This document shows positions 1 through 7,022 of a stretch of DNA of 64,000 nt, piece after piece. The DNA comes from Exiguobacterium chiriqhucha RW-2 (GTDB taxonomy: Bacteria; Bacillota; Bacilli; Exiguobacteriales; Exiguobacteriaceae): positions 1-64,000 of the forward strand of contig NZ_ATCL01000009.1 of the NCBI RefSeq assembly GCF_000416965.1. The letters are read 5' to 3'. Every line of letters begins with the position of its first letter. Within the stretch, counting starts at the first letter, position 1. A model generated the notes under the pieces. That model did not search any database and had not been told where the DNA came from. It saw nothing but the letters and a program-made list of their open reading frames with translations. The translations under genes were made by a program, and so were the position numbers.

Positions 1-441
1 ACAGAGGGGACGACATATGTGAGCTCTGTGCCGAGCCGGGTGAGCGTGGACGCCGAGGGCCTCTTGACGGTCCCGGCGGGAGCAACTTATGGAATAGTAA
101 CCATTACTGTAAAAAATGGGGTTGTGAGTCACAAGATTACGGTGACCGTTTCAGAGAATCCTTACAACACACTTAAAGAATTAATGGTTTCTGATTCTAC
201 AATTTATCTTAGAAGAGGAGAGTCCTATTCTCTATCTGTTCAAGGGATTTATTTATTGAGAACTGAAGATTTAACTCTAGGATCGACTGGAACCACCTAT
301 ATCAGTTCAGTCCCGAGTCGATTAGTTGTTAGTGGTGATGGCGTTTTATTAGTACCTTCAAGTGCAACCACTGGGTTAGCGGTCATCACCATTAAAAACG
401 GACAAAAATATGTAAAGAAAACTATCCACATAATCAACTAA
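1..441 (+). CDS. C-terminal fragment of an Ig-like repeat surface protein
   Basis: The reading frame is open at the left edge, so only the C-terminal ~146 residues are visible. Two copies of a repeat can be seen, each with a G-T-T-Y-[VI]-S-S-V-P-S-R core followed by a [LV]-L-[TV]-VP turn and an [IV]-T-[IV]-KNG strand. This resembles bacterial Ig-like (Big_2-type) beta-sandwich repeats of secreted or surface-attached proteins. The protein ends shortly after the last repeat with no LPXTG sorting signal. A strong terminator follows at once. It lies just upstream of flaG-fliD, so a surface or filament-associated role is possible but is inference. Base composition changes inside the gene: GC-rich to about position 87, AT-rich afterwards, although both repeats are related in protein sequence. 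The exact family is uncertain. Confidence 0.6.
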   Translation, partial: TEGTTYVSSVPSRVSVDAEGLLTVPAGATYGIVTITVKNGVVSHKITVTVSENPYNTLKELMVSDSTIYLRRGESYSLSVQGIYLLRTEDLTLGSTGTTYISSVPSRLVVSGDGVLLVPSSATTGLAVITIKNGQKYVKKTIHIIN

Positions 442-467
442 ATGATAGGTGTCTAATTTCATCCAAA

Positions 468-504
468 AACAGAAACAATCCTGTGACGATTGTTTCTGTT
501 TTTT
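468..504 (+). terminator. Rho-independent terminator after the Ig-like gene
   Basis: A perfect 13-bp stem (468-480 with 488-500), a 7-base loop and a run of T form a classical intrinsic terminator for the upstream surface-protein gene. Confidence 0.9.
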
Positions 505-540
505 AGTACAAAAAATACATTACATAAATTGAGTAAAGAA

Positions 541-566
541 AACTCTTCATCAATAAGTGAAGAGTT
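541..566. repeat. 9-bp perfect inverted repeat upstream of flaG
   Basis: AACTCTTCA (541-549) pairs perfectly with TGAAGAGTT (558-566) around an 8-base loop. There is no T run, so it is not an obvious terminator. Its right arm covers the place where the -35 element of the flaG promoter should lie, so it could be an operator or an mRNA-stabilising hairpin. Confidence 0.6.
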
Positions 567-585
567 AGGTATTTATTGCCGATAC
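559..585 (+). promoter_or_regulatory. Putative sigma-D (motility) promoter for flaG-fliD-fliS-fliT
   Basis: GCCGATAC at 578-585 matches the sigma-D -10 consensus GCCGATAT at 7 of 8 positions, and it lies 33 bases before the flaG start. The expected TAAA -35 box about 15 bases upstream is poorly matched, so only the -10 half is well supported. Confidence 0.45.
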
Positions 586-617
586 TAATTATGAATATAG
601 TAAAGGGGAGTATAAAA

Positions 618-974
618 ATGAGCTCTACGATTTCGGAAATTCGCCTTCATTTGCCATCTTCAGTATTACCGTATGAACAAACAAAAAATATATTTAGTGA
701 GGATTCTCAAACACGGTTGGCTACTGAGGGATTTGTAGTTTTGCCAACTCCTCAGCATGTTACAAAACTAGAAACAGCAATCGAAAAAGCTAACCAATCA
801 TTAGATTTGCAACGAGCGGGGTTGAAATTTGTTAAGCACGAAAAGTTAAATGATTACTACATTCAAATTGTAGACACTAATAACGAAGTTATTAGAGAAA
901 TTCCTAGCAAAAAATCACTTGATTTTTTTGCTGCTTTCATGGAATTCAATCGATTGTTCGATGAACGTGTATAA
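618..974 (+). CDS. flaG: Flagellar protein FlaG
   Basis: A 118-residue protein with the FlaG layout: a variable N-terminal half, then a conserved C-terminal domain containing QRAGLKF, HEKLNDYYIQIVD and REIPSKKSLD. FlaG proteins are linked to flagellar filament length and sit directly before fliD in many Bacillales, as here (12-base gap). The start at 618 is chosen because AAAGGGGAG at 602-610 is correctly placed before it; an upstream in-frame ATG at 576 overlaps the promoter -10 and has no good ribosome site. The gene is AT-rich compared with the genes after fliD and shares this with fliD. Confidence 0.85.
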   Translation: MSSTISEIRLHLPSSVLPYEQTKNIFSEDSQTRLATEGFVVLPTPQHVTKLETAIEKANQSLDLQRAGLKFVKHEKLNDYYIQIVDTNNEVIREIPSKKSLDFFAAFMEFNRLFDERV

Positions 975-986
975 AGGAGGCAAATC

Positions 987-2666
987 ATGACAACACCTAT
1001 CCGATTCGGCGGACTAGCTAGTGGGATTGATACTGATACAATTATTAAACAATTGATGCAAGCAGAGCGAGTCCCCGTCGATAAACTTGAACAGAAAAAA
1101 CAGACCACCGAATGGAAGCGTGATGCGTATCGTGAAATTAACCGATCACTCATGACACTCCGGAACAGTGCAGTCGATTTGATGTTCAGTCGAAACTTCT
1201 ATGCAAAAACTTCTAGTTCATCTGATGAGTCACGCGTCTCAGTTGTAGCAGGACCATCGAGCGGTAACACAGCAATTCGTATTGAATCCGTTGGTCAGCT
1301 TGCGACAGCTGCAACCCAAGTTGTCGAACCAAAAGACAAAAATGGGAATGCAGTTACAAAGACAACAAAAGTTGCAGATATGAACTTGCAATCGGCCACT
1401 CAAGAAGTGACATTATCTACCGTTACAAAGGAATGGACACTCTCGCCAAAACCAAGAGCAGGGACAACAATCACTTTGAAAGATGCAACGAGTAATCCTA
1501 TTGATGCATCAACCTATACTTACGATGAAGCGACAGGGAAAGTAACGATGAACGATGGGACAGATGTACCTATCGGAGCAACCGCAACCTATACTTCCGG
1601 TTATCAAGTGCAAATTCGTTCCGTCAGCGGTGGCGATTTTAAAACCATTCAAGTAGCAGAAGATGCTACTATGGAGAATTTAGTAACTGCTTTAAATGGA
1701 AAAGATTCAGGGATTTCCGCATTTTTTGAGCCGGTTTCTGGGAAGTTGTCACTTACTCAAAAACAAACGGGTGAAGATGCGATTATCGAATTTGATGCTA
1801 CTACCAAAGCTGCTTTAGGGATTGATCCGGCAGCCGTTCCACAAAAAGGAATGAACGCTAATTTTATAGTGAATGGCATTTCCATGACACAAAGCTCGAA
1901 CACTGTGACAATTGATAATATGACGATAACGTTAAAGTCGCAGTTTACGGCAGGCGAAGGTGCAGTTACTCTTTCTGCGGCAACTGACACACAGAAAGTC
2001 TTTGATAACATAAAAGCGTTTGTTGATAAATATAATGAAACAATCGATCTTATGAACAAAAAAGTAAAAGAAGATCGTTTCCGTTCATTTGCGCCACTTA
2101 CGCAAGCACAGCGTGATGAATTGTCAGATGACGAAGTTAAAAAATGGGAAGAAAAAGCGATGAGTGGGATGTTACGAGGTGATACAATTATTCGAGGGGC
2201 AATGGACTCGCTCCGGAGTAATTGGTCAAGCACTTCAATCGCGACGAACGACACAGACATGCGCCAATTGTTTCAAATCGGTCTATCAACCGGAGCAGAC
2301 TTCACAAACGGTGGGAAAATTGAGTTGAACGAAGAAAAACTCAAAGCCGCTATCGAAAAAGATCCAGACCAAGTATATCAGTTATTCGCCAATACGAAGA
2401 GTGGGTTACTCACACAAGTTCGTGATGCTGCAACTAGCTCACGTTCGTCGATCACACGGATTGCCGGCGCGGAAGGCTCTGGTGCACCGACATATTCGAT
2501 GGGGCGCGAAATGACAGAAATCGATACTCGGATTAGACGATTAAATGATTTGTTAATCGATAAAGAAAATGCCTATTACCGTCGCTTTGCAGCGATGGAA
2601 ACGGCCATGAACCAGGCGAACTCACAAGCCGCCTCACTGCAACAGTTCTTAGGCGGAGGCATGTAA
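987..2666 (+). CDS. fliD: Flagellar filament capping protein FliD
   Basis: 559 residues. FliD (HAP2) forms the cap on the tip of the growing filament and promotes flagellin polymerisation outside the cell. The N-terminal hallmark is present (RFGGLASGIDTDTIIKQLM, residues ~5-23), followed by a coiled-coil D0 segment. The middle is variable (D2/D3), and the C-terminal FliD domain contains LFQIGLSTG, KIELNEEKL and the terminal coiled coil ending QQFLGGGM. AAGGAGG at 974-980 gives the start. The gene lies between flaG and fliS as usual. Its codons are strikingly AT-rich (ATT, AAA, ACA) compared with fliS onwards, suggesting the gene was exchanged horizontally or recombined as a block with flaG. 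Confidence 0.95.
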   Translation: MTTPIRFGGLASGIDTDTIIKQLMQAERVPVDKLEQKKQTTEWKRDAYREINRSLMTLRNSAVDLMFSRNFYAKTSSSSDESRVSVVAGPSSGNTAIRIESVGQLATAATQVVEPKDKNGNAVTKTTKVADMNLQSATQEVTLSTVTKEWTLSPKPRAGTTITLKDATSNPIDASTYTYDEATGKVTMNDGTDVPIGATATYTSGYQVQIRSVSGGDFKTIQVAEDATMENLVTALNGKDSGISAFFEPVSGKLSLTQKQTGEDAIIEFDATTKAALGIDPAAVPQKGMNANFIVNGISMTQSSNTVTIDNMTITLKSQFTAGEGAVTLSAATDTQKVFDNIKAFVDKYNETIDLMNKKVKEDRFRSFAPLTQAQRDELSDDEVKKWEEKAMSGMLRGDTIIRGAMDSLRSNWSSTSIATNDTDMRQLFQIGLSTGADFTNGGKIELNEEKLKAAIEKDPDQVYQLFANTKSGLLTQVRDAATSSRSSITRIAGAEGSGAPTYSMGREMTEIDTRIRRLNDLLIDKENAYYRRFAAMETAMNQANSQAASLQQFLGGGM

Positions 2667-2680
2667 GAGGAGGAATTTAA

Positions 2681-3055
2681 ATGGTATCCAACCCATATGC
2701 AGCATATCAAAATAGTGCGGTCACGACCGCAAATTCGCAAGAATTGACGCTCATGCTTTATGATGGGGCGCTCAAGTTCATGCGCCTCGCCAAACTCGCC
2801 ATCGAGCAAGGGAATTCAGATTTGAAGAACACGAACATCCAAAAGACGCAAGCCATCTTCCAAGAGCTTCGTCTGACACTGAATAAAAAAATCGCCGTCT
2901 CCGCGAATTTGGATTCGCTCTATGAGTACATGTGGCGCCGTCTCGTCGATGCGAATGTCAAGAACGACACGACGATTCTCGACGAAGTGCTCGATTTCAC
3001 GACGGAACTCCGCGACACGTGGAAGGAAGCGATGAAACTCGCGAAGCAAGCATGA
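2681..3055 (+). CDS. fliS: Flagellin export chaperone FliS
   Basis: 124 residues, usual for FliS. This cytoplasmic chaperone binds the C-terminus of flagellin and stops premature polymerisation before export. Seen: N-terminal NPYAAYQ, the LTLMLYDGALKFMRLAK helix, LDSLYEYMWRRLVDAN, and the C-terminal FTTELRDTWKEA, all family hallmarks. AGGAGG precedes the start. Its stop overlaps the fliT-like start in ATGA (3052-3055), so the two are translationally coupled. From here codon use is GC-rich, in contrast to the preceding fliD. Confidence 0.95.
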   Translation: MVSNPYAAYQNSAVTTANSQELTLMLYDGALKFMRLAKLAIEQGNSDLKNTNIQKTQAIFQELRLTLNKKIAVSANLDSLYEYMWRRLVDANVKNDTTILDEVLDFTTELRDTWKEAMKLAKQA

Positions 3056-3405
3056 GACCCATCGATGAGATCATCTTCAAAACACAGCGATTAAAAGATT
3101 TACTAGCGAAAGTGCCGGAAGAGCCGACATATGACACGTGGATGGATCAAATCCATGAGTTGCTCGATGACCGCGAGCAGTTGCTTGCGGCGCACGGACC
3201 GAACTTGAAGGATGCTGACCAGACGGTGATTCGTCAGCTCGTCGATGATAGTCAACAGATCGCACGTTTGATTGAGGCGGAGCACCAACGGCTCGGGATG
3301 ACGCTCGGGACGGCGCGACAAGAACGGAAAACGGTCAAGTCGTACGTCGACCCGTACGAAGACGTCGATTCGAACTTCTCAGGATTATTCGATCAACAGA
3401 CATGA
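3052..3405 (+). CDS. fliT: FliT-like flagellar chaperone
   Basis: 117 residues, highly helical and charged, translationally coupled to fliS by a 4-base overlap. The size and position directly after fliS are those of FliT, the chaperone for the cap protein FliD in other bacteria. Sequence conservation in this family is low, so the call rests mainly on position; helices such as IIFKTQRLKDLLAKV and VIRQLVDDSQQIARLIEAE fit. An upstream in-frame extension to 2932 lies entirely inside fliS and is not used. A strong terminator follows. Confidence 0.65.
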   Translation: MRPIDEIIFKTQRLKDLLAKVPEEPTYDTWMDQIHELLDDREQLLAAHGPNLKDADQTVIRQLVDDSQQIARLIEAEHQRLGMTLGTARQERKTVKSYVDPYEDVDSNFSGLFDQQT

Positions 3406-3437
3406 AACAGCTCGAAGGCGCGCCTTCGAGCTGTTTT
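3405..3437 (+). terminator. Terminator of the flaG-fliT operon
   Basis: AAACAGCTCGAAGGCG pairs perfectly with CGCCTTCGAGCTGTTT and is followed by T residues. It lies between convergent genes and may serve both strands. Confidence 0.85.
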
Positions 3438-3440
3438 CGT

Positions 3441-3818
3441 TCATGAAGATTTGACTTGTCGTCGTACTTTCAACAGGGTTCTAGACAAGGTGAACAAAAT
3501 CAACCCGCTCACATTAAACTTCAAGTAAACCAATAGGGCATCATGTAACGACGTCACCGGTAGAAAACCACTGAATATGACGAGCGGCAGAATCGTCACA
3601 TGCATCGTGGTCCAATGAATCAAAATCTGTTTCGGGAACGACCAACGTTTCACTTCGTAGATGACGCTTGTCAGACCAAGGAAAAATGCCATCCCGCCAT
3701 AGACGAGCATATTATGTACGCCTTCCATATTTCCACTCCACCACTGATACGTTGCAAGCAATCCGAATAGCGCGAACCACTTCACGCCACGAACGAATCC
3801 TATTTTCAATAACATCAT
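3441..3818 (-). CDS. DUF3021-like integral membrane protein
   Basis: 125 residues with about four hydrophobic segments: ~10-30, ~37-55, ~68-88 and ~95-115. Size, four-helix topology and the motif around HWTTMHVTILPLVIF resemble the DUF3021 family, in some Firmicutes found next to LytTR regulators. No such regulator is adjacent here. GAGGGGA is correctly spaced before the ATG pair at 3818/3815. Function is unknown; the protein stands alone between a convergent flagellar operon and a divergent small gene. Confidence 0.6.
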   Translation of the reverse strand: MMLLKIGFVRGVKWFALFGLLATYQWWSGNMEGVHNMLVYGGMAFFLGLTSVIYEVKRWSFPKQILIHWTTMHVTILPLVIFSGFLPVTSLHDALLVYLKFNVSGLILFTLSRTLLKVRRQVKSS

Positions 3819-4009
3819 CTATATCGTCCCCTCATGTATTTGTTATCATCATTTACGACCCGATTACTAAAAAGTTTCATTCCATTTGATAGGGATGCAA
3901 AGATGTCTGATTTCATTTACAATCGACTCAATACCATTTAAACCGGTAGAAAACCGGGTAAATACCACTGTAACCGTTGCTTCTTTTCTGGAAAGGGGAG
4001 GGAAACGAG

Positions 4010-4195
4010 ATGAGTGAGAAAAAAGTGAAACCTGAGTCTGTGAAAAACCGTCGTTACTTCGTCTATGGTCCAGAAGGGGCGTATGATGAATATGTGGAAC
4101 GTGACCCTAAACTTGAAGCGTACATCGAAGACGATGCGCCAATCGAGGACGGTCCCGATCCATATGAAGAAGAAGAGCTCAAATCACGAGGATAA
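4010..4195 (+). CDS. Small acidic protein of unknown function
   Basis: 61 residues starting at 4010 behind a very strong ribosome site (GAAAGGGGAGGGAA, 3991-4004). The N-terminus is basic (SEKKVKPESVKNRRYFVYG) and the C-terminal half strongly acidic (DDAPIEDGPDPYEEEELKS). There is no signal peptide or membrane segment. I do not recognise the family. The good ribosome site and the dedicated terminator directly behind it support a real, monocistronic gene. Confidence 0.7.
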   Translation: MSEKKVKPESVKNRRYFVYGPEGAYDEYVERDPKLEAYIEDDAPIEDGPDPYEEEELKSRG

Positions 4196-4202
4196 GTCAG
4201 TT

Positions 4203-4240
4203 AAAGTCAAGGTCCAATCACGGGCCTTGACTTTTATTTG
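4203..4240 (+). terminator. Terminator of the small acidic protein gene
   Basis: AAAGTCAAGGTCC pairs with GGGCCTTGACTTT (one G-U pair) around a 6-base loop and is followed by TATTTG. Confidence 0.8.
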
Positions 4241-4343
4241 TATGGGGTAATAACCCTATACGTTTTCTTACACCGGTCATGCTAGACAATCCAGTATGCT
4301 TATCTTATCAACCACCACTCACACGGAAAAGGAGAGAATGAAG

Positions 4344-4970
4344 ATGAACATGAAACGATATGGATTGCTCCTCGCTTTACCTTTAACACTGCTTGTAGGC
4401 TGCGGGGAAGCCGATGAACTGAAGACGACGACCGACACGGAGGAAGTCGTCGAAGCCGAAACGACGGAAGAACCAGTGGTAGAATCAACAGAAGAAGTAG
4501 AAGTGCAGGAGAGCGAACTTGGGTCGAACCAGATTTATATGAAGAACAAAGCGCTCGACATTAAAGAGACGATTGGCTCCATCAACTTTGCCATCGATAA
4601 AGTACAGACGTCCCGACTCACTGTCAACGAAGCGTACAGCGACTCGTTTGATGGACAAGAAGAAGTGACAGTCGTCGCGATGAACATGCTCGTGGAGAAT
4701 ACGATTGATGAGACGGTCAATTTCTATCCGGACCAGGCGACGCTCGTGACGAACACAGGGGAGCAAGTGTCAGCTGACTTGTGGTTCTCGGATGACGTCG
4801 GCGGCGAGTTCCTCGGGAAAGTGAAGAAGGAAGGGAACGTCCTCTTCTTCGTCAAGGCGATGCCGGAAGAGTTAGCGGACCTGAAAGTCGTCATTGACGG
4901 ACCGTCGGACACGAACTATGAGTCAATCGGGGAATCCCGCTACGAATATACAATCAACGTCGAGAAATAA
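4344..4970 (+). CDS. Lipoprotein with DUF4352/DUF5068-like beta domain
   Basis: 208 residues. The N-terminus is a lipoprotein signal (hydrophobic LLLALPLTLLVG followed by Cys, lipobox L-V-G-C), so the mature protein is probably anchored to the outer face of the membrane. An acidic Glu/Thr-rich linker (~residues 20-50) leads to a globular beta domain with TVVAMNMLVEN and the terminal YEYTINVEK. This resembles DUF4352/DUF5068-type extracellular domains of Bacillales lipoproteins; function is unknown. The start at 4344 is chosen for its spacing from AAAGGAG (4328-4334). A terminator follows, and behind that the decayed tail of a second copy. Confidence 0.75.
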   Translation: MNMKRYGLLLALPLTLLVGCGEADELKTTTDTEEVVEAETTEEPVVESTEEVEVQESELGSNQIYMKNKALDIKETIGSINFAIDKVQTSRLTVNEAYSDSFDGQEEVTVVAMNMLVENTIDETVNFYPDQATLVTNTGEQVSADLWFSDDVGGEFLGKVKKEGNVLFFVKAMPEELADLKVVIDGPSDTNYESIGESRYEYTINVEK

Positions 4971-4973
4971 AGG

Positions 4974-5016
4974 ATGGCCGCTCCAGGGAACTGGTGCGGC
5001 CATTTGCTATCCTTTT
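4974..5016 (+). terminator. Terminator of the lipoprotein gene
   Basis: ATGGCCGC-T-CCAG pairs with CTGG-T-GCGGCCAT (4974-5003), followed by a T-rich stretch. Confidence 0.7.
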
Positions 5017-5052
5017 GTTGTGGAAGGATTTTCTAATGATTAGTTCCGTAAA

Positions 5053-5097
5053 ATTGCCGAGGAGCGATATGGATATACAATCGACATCACTAAATAA
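5053..5097 (+). pseudogene. Decayed C-terminal remnant of a second lipoprotein gene
   Basis: In one frame this stretch reads IAEERYGYTIDITK and then a stop. This aligns residue for residue with the last 14 residues of the lipoprotein just upstream (IGESRYEYTINVEK and stop), with 8 identities. An in-frame stop at 5041 shows that nothing upstream is intact. It is best read as the tail of a tandem paralogue that was deleted. Confidence 0.6.
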
Positions 5098-5135
5098 GAG
5101 AACGAATATCTCCGCGATGCGAGTCTCTTATTTTC
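5093..5135. terminator. Hairpin behind the remnant, overlapping the end of the DinB gene
   Basis: AATAAGAGA (5093-5101) pairs with TCTCTTATT (5124-5132) and is followed by TTTCG on the plus strand. It may terminate transcription from both sides. It would have been the terminator of the lost lipoprotein copy. Confidence 0.55.
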
Positions 5136-5628
5136 GTTGATGTGGCAACGGGATTGTCAACACGTTCCAGTTCTCACCGGCGAACAGCTTCGCGAGATAG
5201 ACGATCTGTCCGACATGATAACTGTAGTGCGACACTTGCTTCTCAATTGCCCAGATGACGGTCTTTTCCTCACCACGGATGAAAACGGTCTTACTGAGGT
5301 CTTCCGGCGTGAGACTCGATAGCACGTCGTCCAATAGCTGCCAACGTTCGTCCCACGTCGCCATCAGTTCGGCGCGGGATTGTTGTTGGTCCTCGAACTC
5401 GGCGTCGCGGTTCCGGTTCGGCTTCTCGCCGTCCGTCGTCAAAAAATCGGTCCAGCGGGATTTCATGTTGTTCGAGATGTGCTGCACGATGACCGCGAGC
5501 GAGAGTGTGTCTTTCGCGAGCACACGATGCATATCCTCGTCGTTCACTTGGTTCAACGCGTCTTCGGCGAGCTGTTTCTGTTCCTGAAAAATCGAGCGTA
5601 CCGTTTCGATATAGCGAGTTTCAAACAT
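5128..5628 (-). CDS. DinB-family protein (DUF1572 type)
   Basis: 166 residues. The four-helix DinB/YfiT fold carries three metal-binding histidines in this family; candidates here are in VIVQHISNN and in SHYSYHVGQIVYLAKL near the C-terminus. DUF1572 members are uncharacterised, and some relatives are thiol transferases. The start at 5628 is chosen because AAAGGAGGTC lies just upstream; a longer in-frame extension to 5721 lacks a ribosome site. The gene is transcribed alone. Confidence 0.8.
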   Translation of the reverse strand: MFETRYIETVRSIFQEQKQLAEDALNQVNDEDMHRVLAKDTLSLAVIVQHISNNMKSRWTDFLTTDGEKPNRNRDAEFEDQQQSRAELMATWDERWQLLDDVLSSLTPEDLSKTVFIRGEEKTVIWAIEKQVSHYSYHVGQIVYLAKLFAGENWNVLTIPLPHQRK

Positions 5629-5882
5629 GGAATGACCTCCTTTGGATTCCTCATAAGCATACCCCAATCTGAACGTGATAAAAATAATTGAGAATGAACC
5701 TTGTAACACGCCGCCGCGCAATCGGTTCTTGGGTGCCCTGTTTAGGTTTTGACGTGAGTCATGTCGCGTATATCTCCTTTCGGTTTGGGGGTTTACTCAT
5801 GAAGAGAGCCGACCGCGTTTGCCCGTGAGTGGATGAGCGCGGTTTTTTTGTATGCCAAAAGGGAGAGCCGTGGCTCTCCCTT
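5629..5882. other. Gene-free interval of about 250 bases
   Basis: No supported gene is found. The interval holds the DinB gene upstream region (5629-5700), a GC-rich stretch, a very short frame on each strand with a plausible ribosome site (minus-strand MTHVKT near 5760; plus-strand MKRADRVCP at 5799), and two hairpins at 5812-5850 and 5857-5884. Confidence 0.5.
5812..5850 (+). terminator. Orphan terminator-like hairpin
   Basis: ACCGCG (5812-5817) pairs with CGCGGT (5838-5843) and is followed by seven T residues, a good plus-strand terminator. No plus-strand gene ends here, so it may end a small RNA or be a remnant. Confidence 0.55.
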
Positions 5883-5884
5883 TT
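5857..5884 (-). terminator. Terminator of the flagellin operon
   Basis: AAAAGGGAGAGCC pairs perfectly with GGCTCTCCCTTTT. It overlaps the stop codon of the DUF2225 gene, the last gene of the minus-strand flagellin operon. Confidence 0.8.
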
Positions 5885-6548
5885 AGGCATGTTCGATTCT
5901 AAAGTCTTCCCAATGTGACCGGGCCTGGGTACGGATTCGCTCCGACACTTCCTTACTGCCGAGCAAGATGCCGTACCAACGCCTCGCGTCTTCATATAGA
6001 CCGAGCGCGGCCGACAAGTCGGCGATTCGCAGCATGAGCTGATCGTACGGGAGGCCGGTCCGGATTTGATCCGTGTATGCCTCCTGTACCTCGTTGTACT
6101 TGTCGAGCGTCCGCTTCATCCATTCCTTCTCGGACGACTCGTCGCCCGTCAAGCGATACATCCAGACGAGGCGCATGCCGAGCATGGCGACGACGGACGG
6201 TTTTTGGCCGCTCAATTGGGCTGTCATGACGGCGAACTTGTAGAGCCGGATGACGTGTTCGGCCGAACGGTCGCCCGCGAGCGCATCGGCGTTGACCCGA
6301 TTGAAGTAACCCGTCTCGAGCGCCTCACGATGTGTCTTCCTCACCTTATCGAACGAATCGTGGAAGACGAGATGACAATGGCTGCAGACGGTCGGCTCAT
6401 AAAAATATGGGTTGGCGCCGCCGTAAGTCGTATATCCGTCCTTCGCGACTTCCTGCGGTCGGATGTGGCGCGACAAAACGCGCGGTGTCTCACTCTGTTT
6501 CAAACAATACGGACATTTCACTTTTTTCGAAAAGATATGTTCTGCCAT
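5883..6548 (-). CDS. DUF2225 family zinc-ribbon/TPR-like protein
   Basis: 221 residues. The N-terminus carries two CxxC pairs (KCPYCLKQ, VCSHCHLVFHD), suggesting a structural zinc site. The rest is helical and TPR-like, with a central LGMRLVWMYRLTGDE segment. This architecture is that of the DUF2225 family, common in Bacillales and of unknown function. Start supported by GAGGTGAGA. It is the last gene of the minus-strand flagellin operon, 9 bases behind yaaR, but this location does not prove a flagellar role. Confidence 0.8.
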   Translation of the reverse strand: MAEHIFSKKVKCPYCLKQSETPRVLSRHIRPQEVAKDGYTTYGGANPYFYEPTVCSHCHLVFHDSFDKVRKTHREALETGYFNRVNADALAGDRSAEHVIRLYKFAVMTAQLSGQKPSVVAMLGMRLVWMYRLTGDESSEKEWMKRTLDKYNEVQEAYTDQIRTGLPYDQLMLRIADLSAALGLYEDARRWYGILLGSKEVSERIRTQARSHWEDFRIEHA

Positions 6549-6557
6549 ATTCTCACC

Positions 6558-7001
6558 TCACACGTATACGTTGACGAGCAGGCCGCGAATCTCACCGACT
6601 TGATCGAGGAGCGACAAACGTGATGCTTCGCCCGAGATGACTTGATCGGTCAAGGCAAGTAGCTTCTGGTCGACTTGTTCGACAATCTTATAAATTTTGG
6701 CTCGGCCACGGCGGTTGAAGCCGCGTTTGTCCTCGAGGCGGAGTGCCGCGTCAACGGCGTCTTTCATAAAGTCTTTAATGAGCTGCTTATATTCAGCGAG
6801 TGACTCGACCGTCTGGCTCTCGGCGAGGAGCTCGCCTTTCTCTTGGATGGCCGCGATTTGGCGTTGGAAGCGCTCATGCTCGCGGTCCTCACGTTTTTGA
6901 CCGATGACGTTCTGGAACGAGACGCCGGGCTCAGCCTCGGGGCGTTTCGCCTTGCCGGCGCCGTGAAGCGACTGTGTCTCCATGATGCGACGAATGTCCA
7001 T
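6558..7001 (-). CDS. yaaR: YaaR family protein (DUF327)
   Basis: 147 residues, matching the ~146 of B. subtilis YaaR. Features seen: SFQNVIGQ near the N-terminus, a long helical stretch and the C-terminal KIYKIVEQVDQKLLALTDQVI...LLDQVGEIRGLLVNVYV, typical of DUF327. The family's function is poorly defined. It lies 21 bases behind flagellin without a terminator, so it is probably co-transcribed with it; in B. subtilis yaaR is elsewhere, so the position is unusual. Confidence 0.85.
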   Translation of the reverse strand: MDIRRIMETQSLHGAGKAKRPEAEPGVSFQNVIGQKREDREHERFQRQIAAIQEKGELLAESQTVESLAEYKQLIKDFMKDAVDAALRLEDKRGFNRRGRAKIYKIVEQVDQKLLALTDQVISGEASRLSLLDQVGEIRGLLVNVYV

Positions 7002-7022
7002 AGGGATCCGTCCTTCCTTAAG

